From Oceanobacillus polygoni (GTDB taxonomy: Bacteria > Bacillota > Bacilli > Bacillales > Amphibacillaceae), in the NCBI RefSeq assembly GCF_008304605.1, contig NZ_PIJY01000018.1, positions 58,751 to 122,750 of the forward strand: a stretch of 64,000 nt of DNA. Reading direction: 5' to 3'. The position numbers and the translations under genes are program-made. The notes beneath the pieces were generated by a model that did no database searches, had not been told where the DNA came from, and saw only the letters and a program-made list of their open reading frames with translations. Numbering within the stretch: position 1 is the stretch's first letter; each line of letters opens with the position of its first letter. Below, one piece after another: positions 25,456-34,209 of the stretch.

Positions 25456-25624
25456 ACAAATCGCTCCATTATATATTTATATTCAGTGAAGTGGAGATCA
25501 CTTTGTTGACTATTATCTTGGGTTCTGATGTCATTCCATAAGTTGTAAGACTTCATACAGTTCCACTTGGTGAATATATTTAATTATACAATAATAGAAA
25601 CGATTTTATTAGTACAAATAATTA

Positions 25625-25650
25625 AAAAGACACCCATGGGGATGTCTTTT
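25625..25650 (-). terminator. Terminator overlapping the stop of the small membrane gene
   Basis: On the minus strand AAAAGACATCC pairs with GGTGTCTTTT around a short loop and is followed by TTTAATT. The stem includes part of the stop codon at 25649-25651. Confidence 0.8.
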
Positions 25651-25831
25651 AGATTTTTTCACCATCTTTGTTGTTGTCATTTACACCGTTTGTTAAATAA
25701 TCCGTATCAAGAGCAGCTTTTTCCTCCTCGGTGACAGATGCATCATGATTTGGATTCTTGCCTTTTTTTCGGATGATTAGAATAACGATTAGGACGATTA
25801 CAGCAATTAGAATAAAATAAAGCCAAGCCAT
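25649..25831 (-). CDS. Small single-span membrane protein, 60 aa
   Basis: N-terminal helix MAWLYFILIAVIVLIVILIIRKK, then a charged, Asn/Asp-rich cytoplasmic tail. The start could be 25834 or 25831 behind AAGGAGTGGGA; I prefer the latter for spacing. Such proteins are common in Bacillaceae and have unknown roles. It stands alone between the dispersed repeat and a lipoprotein gene. Confidence 0.7.
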   Translation of the reverse strand: MAWLYFILIAVIVLIVILIIRKKGKNPNHDASVTEEEKAALDTDYLTNGVNDNNKDGEKI

Positions 25832-25926
25832 CATTCCCACTCCTTGAATGTATTTTAGTTATCAACTTTTGCCTGTATAGGATGAGTTCAAACTAAAAGT
25901 TTCTTTTTTGTAAAAGATATAGAATG

Positions 25927-26303
25927 CGAACTAATGTGAAATGATGAATTGTGTGTGAACTCGCTACGAAAACACACTACGTTTTTCGCGGGTGACTCCG
26001 TGAGCCTTCTTCTTTCTGCAAAGTCTCACTTTGGCCACGTATCCGACGGCAGAAGTCTCCGCGCGTTTCCTCCGCTAGAATTGGCTCATTGGCTATTACT
26101 AACATCTTTTATCGATACAAAGACGTTTCTCTAACCAATGCGGGCGAGCGTAGGGCAATGACTCCTGCGGGAACAGCACGCGCCCGAAGACCCCGCAGAG
26201 CAGTCTTCTCGAGGAGGCTGAGGCCGTACCCGCGGAAAGCATCCGCTCGGAGCGACCCAGGACGGCGATAGTTGCTCAAACTTGGCAAATAATCATTAGT
26301 TCG
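25927..26303. repeat. Dispersed GC-rich repeat, copy A (MITE- or RNA-like)
   Basis: About 377 bp, G+C far above the surroundings, bounded by CGAACTAATG (25927-25936) and its complement CATTAGTTCG (26294-26303). Inside are TTTTCGCGGGTGAC, GACTCCTGCGGGAA, and CCCGCGGAAAGCATCCGC; these can pair in long range (TTTTCGCGGG with CCCGCGGAAAG). It matches copy B at 52814-53144 over most of its length but has an extra insertion of about 50 bp near 26006-26055. No ORF supported: a 60-codon frame is only Arg-rich noise. I recall similar GC-rich modules elsewhere in Bacillaceae genomes but cannot name the family. Confidence 0.75.
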
Positions 26304-26624
26304 TATTTTCTTTCAAATATGCTCAAGGCAATCAGTACTTATCCAGTTGCCACCAAATAAATAATAGGCAAAATGGTGAGGTGCCAAAGCTAAAATGTCT
26401 TGACCTTCTTTTTTAAAACAATTGGTATTGCTATTGTACTGTCTTTGTTTATAATCTATTCGTAAAGTTAATTATCATTTAATGAAAGTCTCTGTACATG
26501 TTAGTTAAGTACCCGTCGTAAGGTGTTGCTAAACTTTTGAAAGTTTGCACAGATACATACTAATTTATGTTTATTTTTGATACACTCTATTTAATGAATT
26601 AGAAGCAGGGAGAAGGGGAATGAA
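26304..26624. other. Gene-free A+T-rich region before ywpF-like gene
   Basis: 321 bp with no supported ORF. It returns abruptly to the low-GC background after the repeat. No strong promoter; a TTTTTGATACACTCTATTT stretch upstream of the ribosome site could hold one. Confidence 0.4.
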
Positions 26625-27035
26625 ATGAAGACATTTAAGTTAAAGCGTTTGGAAGTTGTTGACCATGATGATGATGAAATTGAACAATTGAATATTAAAC
26701 TACGTGATGGTCTTATCATTAACAGAGAGGATGATCAGGGACAGTGGTTGATTGAAGCTTATACGAATAAATCTTATATGGATTACTTCAAGAAGCTTCA
26801 TGGAGAACAAGGGGAAATTATGATTCAAGCAACAATTACGAAAGAAAGTAATGAACCTGCTACGTTTATTACAACCGTTCTTGGAATAAATGAAATTGGA
26901 GATCATATCAATGTGTTGTTTATCGGTACAATCATCGACCGTAGAAAACATATTATTGAAGACTTATTAACAGACCTGATTGACCAGGGGTATCAAGGTA
27001 GAGAACTGCTTTCAAAGTTTAAAGAGCTGGCTTAA
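26625..27035 (+). CDS. YwpF-like protein, 136 aa
   Basis: Cytoplasmic protein that starts MKTFKLKRLEV and is 136 residues long, the length of B. subtilis YwpF; the pattern of a beta-rich N-terminus and LLTDLIDQGYQGRELLSKFKEL at the end fits that family, whose function is unknown. ATG 26625 follows GGGAGAAGGGG. It is 41 bp upstream of the potassium channel gene on the same strand, so they may be co-transcribed. Confidence 0.6.
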   Translation: MKTFKLKRLEVVDHDDDEIEQLNIKLRDGLIINREDDQGQWLIEAYTNKSYMDYFKKLHGEQGEIMIQATITKESNEPATFITTVLGINEIGDHINVLFIGTIIDRRKHIIEDLLTDLIDQGYQGRELLSKFKELA

Positions 27036-27076
27036 TTGTTCTTTAATTCAGTCCTTTATCAGCTAGGAGTACTCAT

Positions 27077-28441
27077 ATGAAAATGTATTATTCGAAGTAT
27101 CGGATGATAAATCGTTTGTCACCGGTACAAATGCTATTACTGTTTTATTTTATTACTGTATTGATATCTACATTTATATTAGCACTGCCATTTACACATC
27201 AAGATGGCGTACAGATAGCACTTGTTGATTTATTATTTACAGCAGTAAGTGCGATTAGTGTAACCGGATTGAGTACGATATCAATTGTTGATTCGTTAAG
27301 TACGGTTGGAATCATCGTGCTTGCGTTGATTATGCAATTAGGTGCGGTAGGAATTATGGCTATCGGTACGTTAATTTGGCTCGTTCTAGGAAAACGAATC
27401 GGTCTTAAAGAGAGAAGCTTAATAATGACGGACCAGAACCAGTCAAGTTTTCAAGGAATGGTTCGTTTAATTAAACAAATTATTTATGTATTACTTGTCA
27501 TTGAATTCATTGGATTTCTTATTTTAGGAACGTATTTTCTACGGTATTTTTCAACAGCTAGTGAAGCATATTTACATGGTTTTTTTGGAACGATTAGTGC
27601 AATTTCCAATGCTGGATTTGACATTACAGGTCAATCGCTAATTCCATATGCGCATGATTACTTCGTTCAAACTGTTTACATGGTGTTGATTATTTTGGGT
27701 GCGATTGGTTTTCCCGTATGGATTGAAGTAAAAGAATATTTATTTTTTAAAAAAGGAAGAGGTCACTTTTTTCGGTTTAGTTTGTTTACAAAGCTTACGA
27801 CGTCCACATTTTTTATTTTAATTGTGATTGGTGCAGTAGGGGTATTCTTACTGGATGTGAATCGCTTTTTTGTAGGGAAATCATGGCATGAATCATTGTT
27901 CTATGCGCTATTTCAGTCTGTGACAACTAGAAGCGGAGGCTTAGCAACAATGGACGTTAGCCTGCTTTCAGAGTCGAATCATTTATTCTTATCTTTCTTG
28001 ATGTTTATTGGAGCATCTCCGAGTAGTGCGGGGGGAGGAATTCGAACAACAACCTTCGCTTTAGCATTAATTTTTATTATTACCTATATCCGTGGAGGAA
28101 GAAGTATTCGTATATTCAATCGGGAAATTTATGATGAAGATATGTCCAAGGCTGTAACGGTTACACTGGTTGCTTTTATATTTGTGTTTAGTTCGCTTTT
28201 GCTGATGTCTATTGTGGAACCTTTCTCTTTGGATCAAATCCTTTTTGAGGTAACATCCGCTTTTGGAACAGTAGGGTTGTCACTTGGGATTACCGGAGAA
28301 TTGAGTACATTTAGTAAAGTTATTCTTATGTTATTGATGTTTATTGGGAGAGTTGGGATTATAACTTTTCTACTCATCTTTACAAAAAAGAAGAAAAAAG
28401 CGAAATACAGCTACCCGAAAGAAAGAGTTATTATCGGATAG
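27077..28441 (+). CDS. TrkH/KtrB-family potassium channel subunit (KtrD/KtrB-like)
   Basis: Integral membrane subunit of a Ktr K+ uptake system, 454 residues with four pseudo-repeats. Each repeat's filter-like element is visible: VTGLS, SNAGF, TRSGG and TVGLS. The gate-loop region GASPSSAGGGIRTTTF is present. Length fits KtrD (449) or KtrB (445). No RCK subunit is adjacent; the KtrC-type partner at 47996-48661 is the likely regulator. ATG 27077 follows TAGGAG. Confidence 0.9.
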   Translation: MKMYYSKYRMINRLSPVQMLLLFYFITVLISTFILALPFTHQDGVQIALVDLLFTAVSAISVTGLSTISIVDSLSTVGIIVLALIMQLGAVGIMAIGTLIWLVLGKRIGLKERSLIMTDQNQSSFQGMVRLIKQIIYVLLVIEFIGFLILGTYFLRYFSTASEAYLHGFFGTISAISNAGFDITGQSLIPYAHDYFVQTVYMVLIILGAIGFPVWIEVKEYLFFKKGRGHFFRFSLFTKLTTSTFFILIVIGAVGVFLLDVNRFFVGKSWHESLFYALFQSVTTRSGGLATMDVSLLSESNHLFLSFLMFIGASPSSAGGGIRTTTFALALIFIITYIRGGRSIRIFNREIYDEDMSKAVTVTLVAFIFVFSSLLLMSIVEPFSLDQILFEVTSAFGTVGLSLGITGELSTFSKVILMLLMFIGRVGIITFLLIFTKKKKKAKYSYPKERVIIG

Positions 28442-28526
28442 ATAATTTACGAATTAACACTCATTTTCCATTAGGGTGGAGGTATCCCGTATTCATCTTC
28501 CAAGTTTTTGTTTGGAAAACGAAAAA

Positions 28527-28566
28527 GGCTTGTGCTGCATGATGTTTAGCACAAGCCATTTTTTTG
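28527..28566. terminator. Convergent terminator between ktr and yjcZ-like genes
   Basis: GGCTTGTGCT pairs with AGCACAAGCC around an 11-nt loop; a run of A precedes it and TTTTTTT follows, so it works in both directions. Confidence 0.88.
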
Positions 28567-28701
28567 TTAGCAGTAAAATGCTGCTCCTACAATTATCAAC
28601 AGTATAAAAAGCACAACGATCAGTGCGAAGTTGCTTCCGTAGCCACCACCGCAGCTGTAACTGTACCCTCCACAGTCGAATCCGCCATATCCATAGCCCA
28701 T
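28567..28701 (-). CDS. yjcZ: YjcZ-family sporulation peptide, 44 aa
   Basis: A 44-residue peptide with a Gly/Tyr/Cys-rich head (MGYGYGGF...CGGGYG) and a single hydrophobic helix ([15 protein letters not shown]), the family pattern of YjcZ/YczN/CotM-region membrane peptides made in sporulation. ATG 28701 follows GGGAGGTG. It has extra Cys residues (four in all), unusual for the family. It ends in the convergent terminator. Confidence 0.88.
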   Translation of the reverse strand: MGYGYGGFDCGGYSYSCGGGYGSNFALIVVLFILLIIVGAAFYC

Positions 28702-28838
28702 GCTTTTTCACCTCCCGATTGTACAGTATTACTTTATGCATCGGAAGACATTGTGTATAGACGTTTGCACTAGTTTTTAAAATAATCGTAAGTCATTTTA
28801 TAAACTAAAATTGAACAAAAGCCTTTTAACTAGCTGGT

Positions 28839-29978
28839 TTATTCAGATAGATCCGTGTAACTGAGGATTTTTAATTGATCATTTTCATAGCCGATAATAA
28901 ATTCATATGGATGCGTTTCTTTTTTGGTTTCCTGCTTATTTGGAACATTTCGTTCTATCGTTATATCTACAACCGTCTTGATTCGGTTATTTTCAATAAC
29001 GGTGCTATCCACTTCTGAAAAATCAAGCGAAATGGTGTTAATATACCTATTTCTGAATTCCTGATAGGTGGAATCTAATTGCAATGAGCTTCCTAGCAGT
29101 GTATATGCACCAACATAGTCTCGGATAGATATATTTTCTAAAAAGTATTCGGTTAAGTATACTGCACCGTCAAGTACTTGCTCAGAATCAGAGGAACTGA
29201 TTAGATCTGTAATACTTGAGAATTCAAGCTGATCATTTTGTGCTTCGTTGGACCATTGTGTGATTTGATCTAACACCTCGACAATTGGAATGCTGAAACC
29301 GATTGTACCATCTTGTGTTCCCACAGAATTAATACCAACAATTTCACCAGTTTGTCGCTTAATTAAGGGACCGCCACTATTACCTTGAGAAATCTGTGCT
29401 GAAATTTGATAAACGTTTGAATAATTATAGCCATCCACGGTAAAATTGCGGTCGCCACCAGAAATTATGCCAAGTGTTACTGTGTTTTGGAAGCCATGTG
29501 GACTCCCGAGGGCAATTACTTCATCGCCAATTTCAGCCATATGTTCAGTTGCGATAGATAGAGGAGTTCGACTAGCTAACTGTGGTACTCGAATCACAGC
29601 AACATCAATATCCTCACCAATACCTACCACGGCGGCAGGGTATATTTGGGCGTTGGCTGTTCGGACATAAATCGCATCCGCTTCCTTGATAACATGTGCA
29701 TTGGTAATAATGTCACCTTTTTCATTATATAGAAAACCCGAACCAGTAAATGTGCTTTGCTCATTTTGGCCTTCTATTTGTATGACTGTTTTTTCTGCTT
29801 CATGAATAATCGATTTTAAATCAATTGCTGTTGAATCCGTCGTAACTTTATTTACCATAGGATTATTAATGATTAATGCCTGTGATTTCCAGTTATTATG
29901 AATATGAAAGATTACAATCGCACCGATGATTAAAACAACGACGGATGTAATAATAGGCAGATATCGCTTGTTTCGCAT
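28839..29978 (-). CDS. Membrane-anchored trypsin-like serine protease (HtrA-type core, no PDZ)
   Basis: 379 residues: an N-terminal membrane helix (about 7-27), a trypsin-like protease domain with His95 (TNAHV), Asp125 (DIDVAV) and Ser201 (GNSGGPL), and a C-terminal domain of about 130 residues that could be NTF2-like; there is no PDZ domain. ATG 29978 follows GAGGTGAAC. It lies downstream of the zinc-ribbon gene, so the pair may form an extracytoplasmic quality-control unit, as an inference. Catalytic residues assigned from motif spacing. Confidence 0.85.
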   Translation of the reverse strand: MRNKRYLPIITSVVVLIIGAIVIFHIHNNWKSQALIINNPMVNKVTTDSTAIDLKSIIHEAEKTVIQIEGQNEQSTFTGSGFLYNEKGDIITNAHVIKEADAIYVRTANAQIYPAAVVGIGEDIDVAVIRVPQLASRTPLSIATEHMAEIGDEVIALGSPHGFQNTVTLGIISGGDRNFTVDGYNYSNVYQISAQISQGNSGGPLIKRQTGEIVGINSVGTQDGTIGFSIPIVEVLDQITQWSNEAQNDQLEFSSITDLISSSDSEQVLDGAVYLTEYFLENISIRDYVGAYTLLGSSLQLDSTYQEFRNRYINTISLDFSEVDSTVIENNRIKTVVDITIERNVPNKQETKKETHPYEFIIGYENDQLKILSYTDLSE

Positions 29979-30003
29979 AGATGTTCACCTCGTTGATGGC
30001 ACT

Positions 30004-30057
30004 GTATAGAGGTAGTTCAAAGGATTTTTCATCCTTTTTTGAACATGCTCTCTATGT
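30004..30057 (-). repeat. Long hairpin between zinc-ribbon and protease genes
   Basis: TATAGAGG...GTTCAAAGGAT pairs with ATCCTTTTTTGAAC...CTCTCTATGTA around TTTTC. There is no U-tract on the minus strand, so it is more likely an mRNA-processing or stability element than a terminator. Confidence 0.5.
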
Positions 30058-30061
30058 AGAA

Positions 30062-31222
30062 TTATTCTGTATACCATGTAATTTTACTTACCGTTACTTC
30101 AAGGGTGCTCGGTTTTTTATTTAAATCATAATGTGTAAATTCAAATTTACCAACTTCACCGGGATAGAGAACATCTGGAAACGTAACAACTTCGTTTGTT
30201 AGTATTTCCGATCCGTCCTTTGCAACAATAGTATATTCAACTACAACTGAGTGTACTGGCACAGTAGCAACGCTCTTGACCTCACCTTGAACAACGAGGT
30301 GATCTTGTTTATTCTTTTTAATACTTGCAGAAACGAGTTCAATCGCATCGTTTTCATTTAATTCATTTTCCTGTGCAGCACTGTTCATTGCTTGTTCAAT
30401 TCGTTGCTGTTGAGCTGTTTCAAATGCTGTTTTTTCTTTCTCGATGGTTGTATAAAGACTATCGAGCTTTTCTGATTCCGGAGCATACTTTAATCCGTCT
30501 TCCACTAATAATAGAGCATCATTGAATTGTTTTTGATTCAGCTGCTCACTTGCTTTTGTAAACGAATAATCAATAATTTGGTTACGGATCGTCTGTGTAA
30601 GGTCTCTTGCATCCTCTTGATTAATAGCTTCTGCATCCCAAAGCATGATTTTTAAATCATCAATTCCAGGACCTTGTTCTAAGCTGTGTGTAAGCTCTGC
30701 AATTTTTAAATGATTGCGTACAGTTTCTATTTGATTAATCATTTGGTCAACTGCTGAACCATTATAATTTTTTAATAGTGCAGATGCATCATGAATGGCT
30801 GTGCTAGCTTCCTGAAAACGTTTCTCCTCCTGTAAGTGTTTTGCGTTGCTTAAGGATTCCTCAATCTGTATAGCGAGATCAGAAAAAACAAGTGATGTTT
30901 CTGCTTGTTCAAAATTTCGATGTACATCAAGCGATTTTGAAAAGAGCTTCTGGGCTTCTTCATAGTTCCCATCTAAGAATTGTTGCTCACCTTGTTCGTA
31001 GAACTCTTTTGCATCAGCAGTTTGATTTTTTAAAATTAAGTGATATACCCCTGAAAAGGAAGCAATAAGAAGAGCGACGATTATTGGTGTGTACCAGAAT
31101 TTATTCAACCTCTTTTTGTTAAAAATCCGGCTTTCTATATCTTTTGGTAAGGCTTTACCACATTTAATACAATAGTGTTCCTTTTCCTTTACGTTTGTAC
31201 CGCAATAAGGACAGTGAAACAT
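30062..31222 (-). CDS. Zinc-ribbon membrane protein with coiled-coil/TPR-like region
   Basis: 386 residues. An N-terminal zinc ribbon has four Cys at residues 4, 7, 18 and 21, then one membrane helix (about 43-65), then a long helical region with a TPR-like YEEAQKLFSKSLDVHRNF, and a C-terminal beta-sandwich domain ending VEYTIVAKDG...TLEVTVSKITWY (FxLYD-like). This topology puts the zinc ribbon inside and the helical part outside. ATG 31222 follows GGGGGTGG. It is encoded upstream of the serine protease. Confidence 0.75.
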   Translation of the reverse strand: MFHCPYCGTNVKEKEHYCIKCGKALPKDIESRIFNKKRLNKFWYTPIIVALLIASFSGVYHLILKNQTADAKEFYEQGEQQFLDGNYEEAQKLFSKSLDVHRNFEQAETSLVFSDLAIQIEESLSNAKHLQEEKRFQEASTAIHDASALLKNYNGSAVDQMINQIETVRNHLKIAELTHSLEQGPGIDDLKIMLWDAEAINQEDARDLTQTIRNQIIDYSFTKASEQLNQKQFNDALLLVEDGLKYAPESEKLDSLYTTIEKEKTAFETAQQQRIEQAMNSAAQENELNENDAIELVSASIKKNKQDHLVVQGEVKSVATVPVHSVVVEYTIVAKDGSEILTNEVVTFPDVLYPGEVGKFEFTHYDLNKKPSTLEVTVSKITWYTE

Positions 31223-31512
31223 TTAGACCACCCCCGGCTTGAACTGCACATATACGGTGCTTCGTGTTGTCTAGGAAATGATAAGCGCAATACTTTTTTA
31301 TAAACATGTCCTAATATGGTTTCTTGGTTTTCATTAATTATCGAACCGTAGAATCTTGATGTGTAACACATGTAACGCTGATTAAAGTGCTCGATATTTC
31401 CTTATATGATTTTATCATATTTTGCTTTATTTAGGGTGACGATATTGGTATGATAGAGGAAGGTTTAATTGTAAAGCTAGCAGTTAGGTAAAATGAAAGG
31501 GGTGCCAAATCG
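31223..31512. other. Divergent region without clear motifs
   Basis: 290 bp between two divergent genes. No supported gene or strong promoter. Confidence 0.35.
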
Positions 31513-31593
31513 ATGGAAATTTTATTTGGTGTAGTTTGTTTTGGGGTTCTCGCGCTTAACATAGGATACTGTTTGCTAGATAAAGAAAAGTAA
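31513..31593 (+). CDS. Small membrane peptide, 26 aa
   Basis: ATG 31513 follows GAAAGGGGTG at good spacing and stops at TAA 31591-31593. The product is mostly one hydrophobic helix (MEILFGVVCFGVLALNIGYCLL) with a DKEK end. It may be a real membrane micropeptide or a chance ORF; the strong ribosome site and terminator behind it support expression. Confidence 0.55.
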   Translation: MEILFGVVCFGVLALNIGYCLLDKEK

Positions 31594-31598
31594 TAGAA

Positions 31599-31628
31599 AA
31601 AGGGGCAGCGCGGAGCTGCCCCTTTAAA
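31599..31628. terminator. Convergent GC-rich terminator
   Basis: AAAGGGGCAGC and GCTGCCCCTTT form an 11-bp stem around GCGGA, immediately after the micropeptide and before the signal peptidase gene on the other strand. Confidence 0.88.
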
Positions 31629-31647
31629 AAGGATACGTATGACAGTA

Positions 31648-32172
31648 TTATTTCGTAAGTGCCCATTCACTGAATGGATATATAATTAATTCGGATCTCC
31701 CAATTATTTCCTCACCTTGAATAAATCCGAGTCCATTTCGACTATCCTTACTAATTGCTCGATTATCACCCATGACAAAATAGCTGTTTTGTGGAATGGT
31801 AAGTGGTCCGATGTTTCCAGTTTTATATTGCGCATCATCGGATAAAAATGTTTGGACATATTTCTTACCGTCGATAATTAAATCACTTCCGTTTATTTCA
31901 ATGGTTTCACCAGGTAACCCAATAATTCTTTTTACATAGTTCTTAGTCGGCCTTTGAATGATGACAACATCTCCGCGATCTGGTTCACCAAGAATATAAA
32001 TTAGTTTATTGAAAATTACTCTTTCTCCATCCTCTAAGGTTGGATCCATACTTTCTCCCTCTACAATTGAGGTTGCAAAGATAAAGGTTCTAAGGAAAAG
32101 AGCGATTAAAATGGCTATAATGATAGCTTTTGTCCATTCAAGCCATTCATTTTTCTTTTTGACTTCCGACAT
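31648..32172 (-). CDS. lepB: Type I signal peptidase
   Basis: Membrane-bound Ser/Lys-dyad protease that removes signal peptides, 174 residues as in SipS-type enzymes. An N-terminal membrane anchor covers about residues 15-34; Ser41 lies in GESMDPTL and Lys81 in KRIIGLPGE; box E is VMGDNRAISKDSR. I start at ATG 32172, which has GGAGGGG 10 nt upstream. A single gene unit. Confidence 0.94.
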   Translation of the reverse strand: MSEVKKKNEWLEWTKAIIIAILIALFLRTFIFATSIVEGESMDPTLEDGERVIFNKLIYILGEPDRGDVVIIQRPTKNYVKRIIGLPGETIEINGSDLIIDGKKYVQTFLSDDAQYKTGNIGPLTIPQNSYFVMGDNRAISKDSRNGLGFIQGEEIIGRSELIIYPFSEWALTK

Positions 32173-32297
32173 AGAAGTCACCCCTCCTGTACAAGTTTCA
32201 ATTTAATAGTACCACAGACTTAGGAAGGAATCGAATTTTAACTTTTGTAAGGGCTTTACCAGGTGGATAAAAATAGCCGGAGTTGTATTATAATTAT

Positions 32298-32326
32298 TTG
32301 GTAATTTTAATTATAAATAGTATACT
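32298..32326 (+). promoter_or_regulatory. Possible SigA promoter of the Spo0E-like gene
   Basis: TTGGTA (32298-32303) and TATACT (32321-32326) are 17 bp apart. The leader to the start codon would be about 115 nt. Confidence 0.45.
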
Positions 32327-32446
32327 AAGTTATGTCAGGAACGTTTGTTTCGTTTTGGTGAAGAAATCAGCTTATATGGGGCGCCTTTTACCATTGGAAA
32401 TAATTGAAAATTAGATTTAATTAAGGAATGGAGAATGTTATTTTAA

Positions 32447-32608
32447 ATGGAATCTACAGAAAATATTCTTAGTCGTATTGAATTTTTGCGTAAGAAGATG
32501 ACTGATGTAGCTCTACAAAAAGGATTTACGGATAATGAATCTGTCTACATCAGTCAAGAACTTGATCGGTTATTAAACCTCTATGAAAAAGTAAAACAAG
32601 AAAAATAA
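32447..32608 (+). CDS. Spo0E-like aspartyl-phosphate phosphatase, 53 aa
   Basis: Family of small phosphatases that remove phosphate from Spo0A~P or related regulators. The hallmark SQELDRLLNLY begins at residue 36 in a helical hairpin, as in Spo0E, YnzD and YisI. ATG 32447 has GGAG about 13 nt upstream, a poor spacing. It lies opposite to patA and ends 33 bp before it. It may delay sporulation, an inference from the family. Confidence 0.85.
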   Translation: MESTENILSRIEFLRKKMTDVALQKGFTDNESVYISQELDRLLNLYEKVKQEK

Positions 32609-32641
32609 TCAACGAAAAGCTAAGCTACGGGACATGTGGGG

Positions 32642-33805
32642 TTACACTAAATGCTCATTTTGTAAAAAGGATTCTATTCGGTTTAGACCTTCTGTAAGGG
32701 TATCCAGATTATAGGCATATGATAATCTCATGTATCCTTCTCCCAGCGAAGAAAAACTATCACCGGGAACTAAAGCCACTTTTTCTTTTTGGACGAGAGC
32801 TATTCCGAGCTCAAGTGAACTCATTTCCTTAATTGGGAATTTAGGAAAAAAGTAAAAGGCTCCGTCTGGATTTCTTACGGGTAATCCCATTTGATTTAAA
32901 CGTTCATAAACATAGTCTCTTCTTTTTTTGTATGCTTCTCGCATTAGCTGAACACTGTCTGAATCATGTGTCAATGCTTCTAGTGCTGCATATTGACTAA
33001 TGGAAGAGGCACATGAAACATTATATTGATGTACCTTTAACATATGCTCACTTATCCAGGCAGGGGCAAGCACATAACCGATACGAAATCCTGTCATGGA
33101 ATGTGATTTAGATAAACCGTTGATAACGATCGTTTTATTTTTTACGGATGGAAAACTTGCAATGGAAATATGCTCCCTGTCAAAAATTAACTCACTGTAT
33201 ATTTCATCTGCGAGAATGAAAATGTCTTTATCCTTCAACACATTGGTTAATTCTAGTAATTCCGCTTTTGTAAAAGATGCACCAGTGGGGTTTGAGGGAT
33301 AAGGTAGAACAACGCATTTTGTCTTGGTTGTAATATGTTCAGCTAGTGCTTGTTTGGTTAATTTAAAATTAGAACTCGTTGTATCAACGAAAACAGCCTT
33401 TGCTCCAGCGAGTGTAATTAATGGTTCATACCCTGGATAGATTGGTCCAGGCAAAATAACTTCATCTCCAGGAGAAAGAATCGTACGAAATGCAATATCA
33501 ATTGCCTGTGAAGCTCCAGTGGTTACAATAATCTCTGAAGTAGGATCATAACTAATTCCGTAGTTCGTCTCATTGAATGATGCGATTGCTTTTCTTAATT
33601 CGAGAATACCTGCATTGTGTGTATACGCTGTTTTATTTTGAAATAGCGCATTTGAAGCTGCGTTTTTTACATAATCCGGTGTGTGGAAGTCAGGTTGACC
33701 AATTGTGAGTTGGACTACATCTGTTTCGTTTGCAACCATTTGAAAAAAACGTCGGATACCTGAGATTTGGATATTTTTAACATTGTTATTGATTAAAGAA
33801 TGCAT
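32642..33805 (-). CDS. patA: N-acetyl-L,L-diaminopimelate aminotransferase PatA
   Basis: PLP-dependent class I aminotransferase, 387 residues from ATG 33805 (MHSLINNNVKNIQ). It matches PatA: GQPDFHTPDYVK, TGASQAIDIAF, SNPTGASF, and the Lys in SKSHSMTGFRIGY. It acts between dapH and dapL in the acetylase branch of lysine and diaminopimelate synthesis; both partners are at 41.3-43.2 kb. The AAAAGGCGG ribosome site is moderate; a longer frame to 33877 is not supported. Confidence 0.88.
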   Translation of the reverse strand: MHSLINNNVKNIQISGIRRFFQMVANETDVVQLTIGQPDFHTPDYVKNAASNALFQNKTAYTHNAGILELRKAIASFNETNYGISYDPTSEIIVTTGASQAIDIAFRTILSPGDEVILPGPIYPGYEPLITLAGAKAVFVDTTSSNFKLTKQALAEHITTKTKCVVLPYPSNPTGASFTKAELLELTNVLKDKDIFILADEIYSELIFDREHISIASFPSVKNKTIVINGLSKSHSMTGFRIGYVLAPAWISEHMLKVHQYNVSCASSISQYAALEALTHDSDSVQLMREAYKKRRDYVYERLNQMGLPVRNPDGAFYFFPKFPIKEMSSLELGIALVQKEKVALVPGDSFSSLGEGYMRLSYAYNLDTLTEGLNRIESFLQNEHLV

Positions 33806-33944
33806 AGAATTACCGCCTTTTCTTAAAATATGACAAAATTTTGAAGAAGTGTGACAATTTTTTAATAAAATGTTCAAATAATTTCGATTTATAACGATAA
33901 ATTTAATGTATAATAGAATTAGAACATAATAAGGAGTGTAACAG

Positions 33945-34106
33945 ATGAGACCTAGAGCATTAAACTTTGAACAACTTGTTAAACAAAATAAGCAAGATCT
34001 ATTAAATGATGAAGAGAGAATTACACAAATAGAGATGCGTTTAGAGAAAAGGCAAGAAGCTAATGTAAAAGCTCTTCGAGATAATGATCTTGAAATGAAT
34101 CGTTAA
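33945..34106 (+). CDS. fbpB: FbpB-family small basic protein, 53 aa
   Basis: Small charged protein beginning MRPRALNFEQLVKQNKQDLL, as in the Fur-regulated FbpB family. In B. subtilis FbpB acts with the FsrA small RNA in iron sparing. ATG 33945 follows AAGGAG; a TATAAT lies at 33909-33914. No clear Fur box was found. It stands alone before a terminator. Confidence 0.8.
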   Translation: MRPRALNFEQLVKQNKQDLLNDEERITQIEMRLEKRQEANVKALRDNDLEMNR

Positions 34107-34116
34107 GAAGATTCAT

Positions 34117-34150
34117 AAAGCAGGGGTGTGAAAACATTCCTGCTTTTTTG
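34117..34150 (+). terminator. Rho-independent terminator after fbpB-like gene
   Basis: AAAGCAGG pairs with CCTGCTTT, with a further weak GGTG/CATT extension, then TTTTG. Confidence 0.8.
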
Positions 34151-34209
34151 TGTGATAACAGCCTGTGTGCATGTAATGGGTGGGCTAAACATTAGAGAAA
34201 GGAACTATT

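Noticed and set aside
26089..26271. 60-residue ORF in copy A of the repeat
   Set aside because: It is Arg/Ala/Pro-rich because of the GC-rich DNA, has no ribosome site, and copy B does not keep the frame.
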